From assembly GCA_016869695.1 (NCBI GenBank), contig VGDN01000014.1:1-12855 (forward strand): DNA of 12,855 nt, given 5' to 3'. The notes beneath the pieces are model-generated. The model did no database searches, was not told the origin of the DNA, and was given only the letters and a program-made list of their open reading frames with translations. The stretch is from Alphaproteobacteria bacterium. GTDB lineage: Bacteria > Pseudomonadota > Alphaproteobacteria > Rickettsiales > UBA1997. Numbering within the stretch: position 1 is the first letter of the stretch; the number at the start of each line of letters is the position of its first letter. The translations under genes and the position numbers were made by a program. Below, in pieces: positions 1 to 5,604 of the stretch.

Positions 1-147
1 CTTTCCACCGTAATGCATGCTGACAAAATCGTGGTGATCTCGCATGGAAAAGTGGTGGAAGAAGGAAGTCACAAAGAGTTACTAGAACGCGGCGGCGCCT
101 ACGCTAACCTGTATTTAAAGCAATTTGAGATCGCGAGTGATGTTTAA
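1..147 (+). CDS. ABC transporter ATP-binding/permease protein, C-terminal end (partial)
   Basis: The left edge cuts this gene; 48 codons in frame 1 remain before TAA at 145-147. The visible peptide begins [20 protein letters not shown] and continues with [18 protein letters not shown]. This is the end of an ABC nucleotide-binding domain, just after the H-loop (usually AHRLSTV), with the D-x-I-x-V-x-x-x-G-x-V-x-E-x-G-x-H-x-E-L-L pattern of exporter half-transporters such as MsbA and multidrug/lipid exporters. The membrane domain, Walker A and signature motif lie outside the window, so the substrate cannot be told; an MsbA-type lipid flippase is a reasonable guess beside an envelope gene. The stop lies inside the next gene, whose ATG at 140 overlaps by 8 bases in another frame, suggesting co-transcription and coupled translation. 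Confidence 0.85.
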   Translation, partial: LSTVMHADKIVVISHGKVVEEGSHKELLERGGAYANLYLKQFEIASDV

Positions 148-2284
148 AAAATTAGTGCTCAGTGCTCAGTGCTCAGTGCTCAGAATCTTGCTGCAATCTT
201 TGACCAACACTGGGCACTGGGCACTGGGCACTGGGCACTTCTTGTTGTTTATTTTTTTGCTCACCCAGCCAGTCCACGCCAAACCCACAACCCCCATCTC
301 CCAAAAACTCTGGCAAGGAATCACGACAGAAGATCTTGAGCTGTTAAAAAAAATTTCGGTGGCGCTAGAGCGCAAGAGCTACGACGAAGCGTTGGGCTAC
401 GCGCATCAAATGAAATATAATTACGAAGGTCAGAAAGTATCCTTGGCGGATGCAGTGATTGACGTGGTGCTGTGGAATAAATACAGCGACAAGATTGATC
501 TGGAGGCTATCTCTTTCAGCGACATTTCGCGCTTCGCCCTCGACAATCCTTTTTATCCTAACCTTTCCAGCATTCATAGAAATGTTGAGCGTGTGGCCAT
601 CGCGAACAACATTCCTTATCAAGCTTCGCAGCGTTATTTTAGCAGCAATCCCGCTGGTACAGTTGAGTCAAAAATATATTTTCTAGATTCAGAGGTGAAT
701 GCGCTTGCAAGCTCTAGTTTAAAGGATGAAGAGCTGCTTGCAGAGCGCAAAAAAATCCACGAATTAATCGCCAATATTTGGGTGAAGGAAAATCTCTCGC
801 TTGAGCAGGAGAGGAATTTTTTTGTGAAATATCGCGATCAGTTAAGCGAGTTAGATCATGTGAATCGTATCGAGAGATTGTTGTGGGACGGTCGAGCTGA
901 CGATGCGCAACGAAATATGCATTTGGTGGATGATGATCACCGCAAACTTTTTGAAGTCATCAGTGAATTTGAGCACAGCTCGCCGCGCCATATCGACAAG
1001 CTATTCCACGAGGTGCCGTGGAGCCTACGCAAGAAGGAGTTGCTGACCTATCGCCGTATTTTGTGGTATCGCGCTAAGGACAAACAGGATGAGCTTCTCG
1101 AGCTGATGATCGACTTGCCAGAAGATTCAAAATTTCCGGAAAAATGGTGGAGTCTTCGCCGGCTTTATGGTCGCGAGATGATTAAGCAAAAGAACTACAA
1201 AGCCGCTTATCGCCTAATCGCGCCACATAATCTACCCAAAACCTCACCAGATTTTTGGGAAGCGGAATGGACTACGGGATGGATTGCGCTGCGCTTTCTA
1301 GGTAAGCCGAAAGATGCTTACAGCCACTTCGCTAATCTTTATCGCAACGTAACGCAGCCCGTTACACTTTCGCGCGCGACCTACTGGCTTGCGATGGCAG
1401 CAGGTGCGCTGGGTGACAAGCAGCAAGCAATCGATTGGTACAAGGCTGGCACGAAATATCCGGTTTTCTTTTACGGACAGCTGGCGATTCACAAGCATCG
1501 CCTGCTCGATTCGGTGGGGGCGCAGGGTGACATCATTCTGCCGCGGGATCCAGTAATTACTGGCAAGGATATGGCTTACATGGCGGAGTCGCGTGCTACA
1601 CAGATTGCCTACCTACTCGCTCTTACTGGTGACAAGCAAAATGCCGGAAAAGTTTTTGAGTGGATCGTGAACAACGCCAAGACTGACGGGCAGATTGGTG
1701 TGGTGATGAAGCTCGTAAACGAGATTGGAGATCGTCAGATCGATGCCAGAATCTCGCGCATTGCTGCCAGGCGTAATGTATTTTTCATCAAGGATAAATT
1801 CCAAATCATCAGAGAAGTAAGTAACGATGAATATGCACCACTTGTGCATGCAATCATTAAGCAGGAAAGTAGTTTTGCGCCAATGGCAATCAGTCCCGTT
1901 GGTGCTATTGGTTACATGCAGATTATGCCGGACACGGCAAAAAGACTCGCGAAGGAGCTGGGTATTCGTTACAACAAACAGAAGCTCGCAACCGACATTA
2001 ATTACAACATCCATCTTGGTTCTTTTTACATCCGTAAGCTGATTGAGCGCTTTGGTGGTTCGGAAATGATGGCAATCGCCGCTTACAATGCCGGCCCCAA
2101 CTCTGTGCAGCGTTGGGTTAATGAGTTTTACGATCCACGCAAAGAGCAAGATATCGATAAGATTGTGGATTGGATTGAGCTAATCACTTACTCCGAAACT
2201 AGGAATTACGTGCAGCGGGTGATGGAAAATTTGATCGTTTACAAATATCTGATGTCGCGGGCAAACTATGACTCAGTGCAATAA
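140..2284 (+). CDS. slt: Soluble lytic murein transglycosylase (Slt70-like)
   Basis: A 714-residue periplasmic enzyme that cleaves the MurNAc-GlcNAc bond of peptidoglycan, leaving 1,6-anhydro-MurNAc ends. The long N-terminal part is alpha-helical and repeat-like, as in the Slt70 superhelix. The C-terminal SLT domain (about residues 560-700) has the catalytic Glu in IIKQESSF (about E576), then [16 protein letters not shown] and [15 protein letters not shown], all diagnostic of family 1 lytic transglycosylases. A signal peptide is present: the n-region MFKK and the hydrophobic stretch [14 protein letters not shown] with cleavage probable after VHA. These two parts are separated by about 29 residues encoded by a heptamer-repeat hairpin (154-240). 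The ATG at 140 is preferred; a TTG at 125 and a GTG at 137 are in frame but lie further into the ABC gene. purF follows almost at once. Confidence 0.93.
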   Translation: MFKKLVLSAQCSVLRILLQSLTNTGHWALGTGHFLLFIFLLTQPVHAKPTTPISQKLWQGITTEDLELLKKISVALERKSYDEALGYAHQMKYNYEGQKVSLADAVIDVVLWNKYSDKIDLEAISFSDISRFALDNPFYPNLSSIHRNVERVAIANNIPYQASQRYFSSNPAGTVESKIYFLDSEVNALASSSLKDEELLAERKKIHELIANIWVKENLSLEQERNFFVKYRDQLSELDHVNRIERLLWDGRADDAQRNMHLVDDDHRKLFEVISEFEHSSPRHIDKLFHEVPWSLRKKELLTYRRILWYRAKDKQDELLELMIDLPEDSKFPEKWWSLRRLYGREMIKQKNYKAAYRLIAPHNLPKTSPDFWEAEWTTGWIALRFLGKPKDAYSHFANLYRNVTQPVTLSRATYWLAMAAGALGDKQQAIDWYKAGTKYPVFFYGQLAIHKHRLLDSVGAQGDIILPRDPVITGKDMAYMAESRATQIAYLLALTGDKQNAGKVFEWIVNNAKTDGQIGVVMKLVNEIGDRQIDARISRIAARRNVFFIKDKFQIIREVSNDEYAPLVHAIIKQESSFAPMAISPVGAIGYMQIMPDTAKRLAKELGIRYNKQKLATDINYNIHLGSFYIRKLIERFGGSEMMAIAAYNAGPNSVQRWVNEFYDPRKEQDIDKIVDWIELITYSETRNYVQRVMENLIVYKYLMSRANYDSVQ
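154..240 (+). repeat. Heptamer tandem-repeat hairpin inside the slt signal peptide
   Basis: Four copies of AGTGCTC (154-181) are followed by a 26-base spacer and four copies of CACTGGG (208-235, plus a partial unit to 240). The two blocks form an inverted repeat: CTCAGTG pairs with CACTGGG with exactly one T-G (U-G in RNA) wobble per heptad. The + strand transcript can thus fold into a long stem with no mismatch, while the complementary strand would carry one C/A mismatch per unit. The block spans 87 bases (29 codons) and keeps the frame. It resembles the STRR heptanucleotide repeats described in cyanobacteria; that it is the same class is inference. Confidence 0.85.
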
Positions 2285-2296
2285 CATGTGTTCAAT

Positions 2297-3844
2297 ATGC
2301 GGATAGTAACAGAATCAATAGTCTCGAAACCCGAAGATCAACGTGACATGGAGGATGGAATCAAGGTTTTGGCAGAACATAAAAAAGCTAGCGGCAAAAC
2401 AATCGGCCTAGAAGAAGTCATTAAAAAATATGGGCTAGACCATTTCCAAGACGAATGCGGAATATTCGCAATTCATGGCTCGCCTGATGCTGCGGTTAAT
2501 ACGGCACTTGGGCTTCATGCCTTACAGCATCGTGGGCAAGAGGCGGCGGGGATTGTGGCGATGGATGGGGAACACTACACCGCGCATTTCGCGGATGGTT
2601 TGGTGGCGGATAATTTTACCTCTTCGCGAGTTGTGAAGAAGTTGGAGGGAGGTTCGGCCATAGGCCACGTGCGTTACTCCACTGCTGGCAAAAAAACTGC
2701 GCGAAATTTTCAGCCGATTTATGCTGAGTTGAGCCTTGGATTTTTGGCGCTCGCTCACAATGGCAATCTCACCAATGCTGAGACACTACGCCGTAAACTG
2801 ATTAATCGCGGAGCGATTTTCCAATCGACGATGGACACAGAGGTCATCATCCACCTCATCGCGCTTAGCCAAAAATCGACGCTGCAGGAGAAGATTATCG
2901 ACGCGACTTCGCAGATTGAGGGCGCCTTTTCTCTCGTTCTAATCCACAAGGATGGAATCGTGGCGATGCGCGATCCATATGGAGTTAGACCACTTTCTCT
3001 GGGTAAGCTTGGTGATGCTTGGGTGGTGGCGTCAGAGACCTGCGCTCTTGACATCATTGGCGCCAAATTTGAGCGCGATATCAAGAATGGTGAGATGGTG
3101 ATGATCGGTGTTGATGGCGTGAAATCGCTTTCGCCCTTCAAGCCGCAGCCATCAAAATTTTGTATCTTCGAATATGTCTATTTCGCGCGGCCGGACAGCG
3201 TGGTCGCGGGACATCCGGTTTATGAAATGCGCAAAAATATCGGCATTGAGCTGGCGCGTGAAATCAAAATCGATGCTGATGTTGTGGTACCAGTGCCTGA
3301 TTCTGGCGTGCCGGCAGCGATTGGCTACGCACTCGAATCCAAAATTCCTTTCGAGCTAGGTATCATTCGTAATCACTATGTCGGCCGCACTTTCATTGAG
3401 CCGACCGACCGCATTCGTCACTTCGGCGTTAAGCTCAAGCACAATGCCAATCTAGCGGTGATTCAGAACAAGCGTGTGGTGCTGATTGATGATAGTTTGG
3501 TACGCGGCACGACGTCGAAAAAAATCGTACAGCTGATTCGTGACGCTGGTGCGAAGGAAGTGCATATGCTTATCGCTAGCCCACCAACCATCTCGCCATG
3601 TTTTTACGGCGTTGACACTCCCGACAAAAAACATCTCATCGCCTCGCATTTCACTACTGAAGAAATCCGTAAAATGATTGGTGCGGATAGGTTGAACTAC
3701 ATCTCGATCGACGGCCTCTACCGCGCCATCACTGGGATGAAGCGCAATAACAAAAACCCACAATATTGTGATGCCTGTTTTACTGATGATTATCCAATAC
3801 GCCTGACCGACATGGTTGGTGTAGCACTACCGTTGTTTGAATAA
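2297..3844 (+). CDS. purF: Amidophosphoribosyltransferase (glutamine PRPP amidotransferase)
   Basis: Catalyses the first committed step of purine synthesis, converting PRPP and glutamine to 5-phosphoribosylamine in the cytoplasm. The N-terminal class II glutaminase has its nucleophile Cys in DECGIFAIHG (codon 2456-2458), then LQHRGQEAAGI and GHVRYSTAG. The C-terminal PRTase domain has the PRPP loop VVLIDDSLVRGTTSKK. Four cysteines match the [4Fe-4S] ligands of the Bacillus-type enzyme: KFCIFEYVYFARPDS (3161), SPCFYG (3599) and the pair in YCDACF (3767, 3776). The roughly 50 residues before the catalytic Cys would be a propeptide that must be cleaved. The start is uncertain: GTG 2288, ATG 2297 and ATG 2348 are all in frame and none has a clear Shine-Dalgarno. 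It begins right after slt, so probably shares its transcript. Confidence 0.95.
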   Translation: MRIVTESIVSKPEDQRDMEDGIKVLAEHKKASGKTIGLEEVIKKYGLDHFQDECGIFAIHGSPDAAVNTALGLHALQHRGQEAAGIVAMDGEHYTAHFADGLVADNFTSSRVVKKLEGGSAIGHVRYSTAGKKTARNFQPIYAELSLGFLALAHNGNLTNAETLRRKLINRGAIFQSTMDTEVIIHLIALSQKSTLQEKIIDATSQIEGAFSLVLIHKDGIVAMRDPYGVRPLSLGKLGDAWVVASETCALDIIGAKFERDIKNGEMVMIGVDGVKSLSPFKPQPSKFCIFEYVYFARPDSVVAGHPVYEMRKNIGIELAREIKIDADVVVPVPDSGVPAAIGYALESKIPFELGIIRNHYVGRTFIEPTDRIRHFGVKLKHNANLAVIQNKRVVLIDDSLVRGTTSKKIVQLIRDAGAKEVHMLIASPPTISPCFYGVDTPDKKHLIASHFTTEEIRKMIGADRLNYISIDGLYRAITGMKRNNKNPQYCDACFTDDYPIRLTDMVGVALPLFE

Positions 3845-3856
3845 ATGATCCGTCAC

Positions 3857-3880
3857 GGAAAAATCTTTTTAAGATTTTCC
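3857..3880. other. Short inverted repeat after purF
   Basis: GGAAAAATCTT and AAGATTTTCC form an AT-rich stem with one bulged base and a TTT loop, 13 bases after the purF stop. No T-run follows on either strand, so it is a weak candidate for a transcript end or an mRNA 3' stabilising hairpin. Confidence 0.35.
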
Positions 3881-3907
3881 ACCAAGCCCTGAGCTACCTA
3901 GTCAAAT

Positions 3908-3926
3908 TGTGGTTTTTAGCACCACA
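3908..3926 (-). terminator. Possible weak terminator hairpin
   Basis: TGTGGT and ACCACA pair around a 7-base loop between the convergent ends of purF (+) and the small membrane-protein gene (-). The tail is only a few mixed T residues on each strand (CTTTTCT on +, ATTTG on -), so termination strength is doubtful. Confidence 0.3.
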
Positions 3927-3943
3927 CTTTTCTAATCATACCA

Positions 3944-4300
3944 CTAATTTTGTTTGGTGGCGGATCTAAATCTTCTGCCGCTGCTTCTATCTTGATCGCG
4001 GTTGCGGTCACGATTTTGATGAAAATTTCTACGTTGGTTTTTGTTACCAAAAGATGAGGCGATGGCAAGTACAGCAATGAGCACAGCGTTAGTGACAAAG
4101 ATCTGGATAGCCAAGTTTTTTTCTCCTGACTTAACTAAATAGAAGACGAAGCAGAGTAGGGCTAGATTGTAGATTAAGCCAAAAACTTGTCCGAAAAACT
4201 TGGGAGAAGTGAAGTGAGATCTTTTGTGAAAATTGCGGTTATCTTCGGTGCGATGGCGCGTTTCTTGGTGACGTGCTTGATGACGTATTTCTTCTTTCAT
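3944..4300 (-). CDS. Small hypothetical membrane protein with two predicted transmembrane segments
   Basis: An open frame of 118 codons from ATG 4300 to TAG 3944; an in-frame TTG at 4390 would add 30 residues. I do not recognise a family. The N-terminal third is rich in Arg, His, Glu and Gln. Two hydrophobic stretches follow, around FGQVFGLIYNLALLCFVFYLV and then TNAVLIAVLAIASSF, separated by a short charged turn (KSGEKN). The tail is rich in Asn, Arg and Asp (QNRDRNRDQDRSSGRR). Membrane-like composition and lack of a better frame here favour a real gene, but no Shine-Dalgarno is visible. It lies downstream of purE on the same strand (172 bases apart) and could be read from the same transcript. 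Confidence 0.5.
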   Translation of the reverse strand: MKEEIRHQARHQETRHRTEDNRNFHKRSHFTSPKFFGQVFGLIYNLALLCFVFYLVKSGEKNLAIQIFVTNAVLIAVLAIASSFGNKNQRRNFHQNRDRNRDQDRSSGRRFRSATKQN

Positions 4301-4472
4301 TTGGTCTATTGAATTGTTTGAAATTTCTTTTTGGAGATTGCGGGTTTGTACCAAACAGGCCAAGGCTTGGTATGGAAATAAAGCCGGCAATGAATTGGCG
4401 TAATAGTGACGATCTAAACATAAAAAAATTAATTGGTAAATTTGGGGGCGGCGCGTTGTAGGGACGAGTTTC

Positions 4473-4964
4473 TTAAAGGCTAGTTGAAACCGCAGCGGTT
4501 TGTTTGTGACGAAATTTCTCTAATTTCTTGGCAAGATTTTCGTCGGACAAGGCGAGGATTGCGATTGCTAAAAGTGCGGCGTTTTTGGCGCCAGCCTCAC
4601 CAATTGCCAAACATCCAACCGGAATTCCTGCTGGCATTTGAGCGATGGATAAAAGTGAGTCTAGGCCTTTAAGCGTACGGCTTTCGACCGGTATGCCTAA
4701 GACTGGTAATTCAGTCATTGCCGCCGCCATTCCCGGCAAATGTGCCGCTCCACCCGCGCCAGCGATGATGATTTTGATACCGCGAGATTTTGCTGTTTCG
4801 CAAAATTTGTAGAGCCGGTCGGGAGTGCGATGAGCCGACACTATTTTGGTTTCGTATGATATCCCAAACTCATCCAAAATTTTGCAAGCATGCTGCATAG
4901 TCGCATAATCCGACTTACTGCCCATTATTACGGAGAGTGTTGGTTTGGGGTTATGTTTTGACAT
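4473..4964 (-). CDS. purE: N5-carboxyaminoimidazole ribonucleotide mutase
   Basis: A 163-residue cytoplasmic class I PurE that converts N5-CAIR to CAIR in purine synthesis. Visible family motifs are SVIMGSKSD near the N-terminus (phosphate/ribose binding), [10 protein letters not shown] with the catalytic His, and the [16 protein letters not shown] loop, followed by [21 protein letters not shown] and [25 protein letters not shown]. Length and motif order are those of a complete enzyme. Class I PurE normally needs PurK to make N5-CAIR. No purK follows here: the next gene on this strand is the small membrane protein, so purK, if present, is elsewhere. purF is nearby on the opposite strand. Confidence 0.96.
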   Translation of the reverse strand: MSKHNPKPTLSVIMGSKSDYATMQHACKILDEFGISYETKIVSAHRTPDRLYKFCETAKSRGIKIIIAGAGGAAHLPGMAAAMTELPVLGIPVESRTLKGLDSLLSIAQMPAGIPVGCLAIGEAGAKNAALLAIAILALSDENLAKKLEKFRHKQTAAVSTSL

Positions 4965-5000
4965 GTTTGGTTTTTATTAGGTTCTGACTTGTCGATTTTG

Positions 5001-5018
5001 TCATTTTCCAGAAAATGA
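5001..5018. other. Short perfect inverted repeat upstream of purE
   Basis: TCATTTTC and GAAAATGA form an 8-bp perfect inverted repeat with a 2-base centre, 37 bases upstream of the purE start and before the gtrA remnant. On the + strand a run of T residues follows, so it could be a leftover terminator or an operator-like site. There is no basis to choose. Confidence 0.25.
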
Positions 5019-5061
5019 TTTTTCTAAGTTAATTATCCAAAATCTTACGAACTTCTGAATA

Positions 5062-5226
5062 ATGAAAAAACAATTTTTGCGCTTCACTGTTGTTGGTCCA
5101 CTCTCAACGGCAGTGAATTACTTAGTCTTTTTTTTGGCGCTACACCATCTAGCGATAAACTATTTAATTTCCTCAGCGTTCCAGAAGATTACAAAAATTG
5201 GTTCCTTGATCGAAGAGCAATCTTAG
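5062..5226 (+). pseudogene. GtrA-like membrane protein, N-terminal remnant
   Basis: Starting at ATG 5062 the frame reads MKKQFLRFTVVGPLSTAVNY, then LVFFLALHHLAINYLISSA, which closely resembles the start of GtrA/PF04138-type membrane proteins (FLRFxxVGxxxTxxNYxxFxxL ... INYLxAS). These are about 120-150 residues with four membrane segments and help move polyprenyl-linked sugars. Here the similarity stops near base 5178 and the frame ends at TAG 5224, after only 54 codons. The rest of the protein is missing, so I call it a broken gene. Confidence 0.6.
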
Positions 5227-5375
5227 AGATTTGTGCTGATCTCGATGTCTATTATCCGAAGTTAATCAAAGAGTTCAATAAGTTTGACGTGTCTGAGGGC
5301 TTACAGGAAGAGGCTTTGGAAGATTATACAAAAACAATTAATTACCTCGAAGGACTTTTTTCTTATCTAAAATAA
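5172..5375 (+). pseudogene. Orphan 3' remnant of an unidentified gene in another frame
   Basis: In the frame offset from the GtrA remnant, an uninterrupted stretch ends at TAA 5373 and reads LSVPEDYKNWFLDRRAILEI, then a soluble, acidic, helix-like tail ending TINYLEGLFSYLK. The frame is open further upstream but has no ATG, GTG or TTG start that I could find between about 5049 and 5172. It looks like the C-terminal end of another protein joined to the gtrA start by a deletion or recombination near 5172-5180. I do not recognise the family. Confidence 0.4.
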
Positions 5376-5604
5376 CGCATAAAAATTCACCGAGGACTCG
5401 ACAAAAATCGGAAGAAAAAGCAGTTAGATTTTTGCTCAGAAATTGGGGAAAAATCAGCGATTTAGCACTAAATTTCTTTAATTATGCCAAATTATAAAAG
5501 CCTAACCATATATTAGAGATGAATACGCCTTGCTGGAACATAAATTAACAACATTTTTGGGGTATCGATTTGGGTCCAAAAAATAGAATTTAATACAAAA
5601 ACAA
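5376..5604. other. Non-coding stretch downstream of polA
   Basis: About 230 AT-rich bases with no convincing reading frame on either strand. It contains a possible 7-bp stem (TTTTTGG 5554-5560 with CCAAAAA 5576-5582, 15-base loop) downstream of the polA stop, without a clear following T-run. With the two remnants to its left it forms a 640-base gap (4965-5604) that holds only decayed sequence. Confidence 0.5.

Noticed and set aside
154..240. Possible CRISPR-like direct repeats
   Set aside because: Units are seven bases with no spacers and the two blocks are inverted relative to each other, so this is a tandem-repeat hairpin rather than a CRISPR array.
1613..2149. A long open frame opposite the slt catalytic domain (178 codons)
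   Set aside because: It lies wholly antisense to a clearly conserved SLT domain, has no family features and is explained by codon bias of the + strand gene.
2755..3141. A 128-codon frame opposite purF
   Set aside because: Antisense to a conserved enzyme with intact motifs; composition looks like a frame shadow.
4273..4461. Small + strand frame opposite the start of the membrane-protein gene
   Set aside because: Short, no start signal, no recognisable features; the opposite frame with membrane segments is more plausible.
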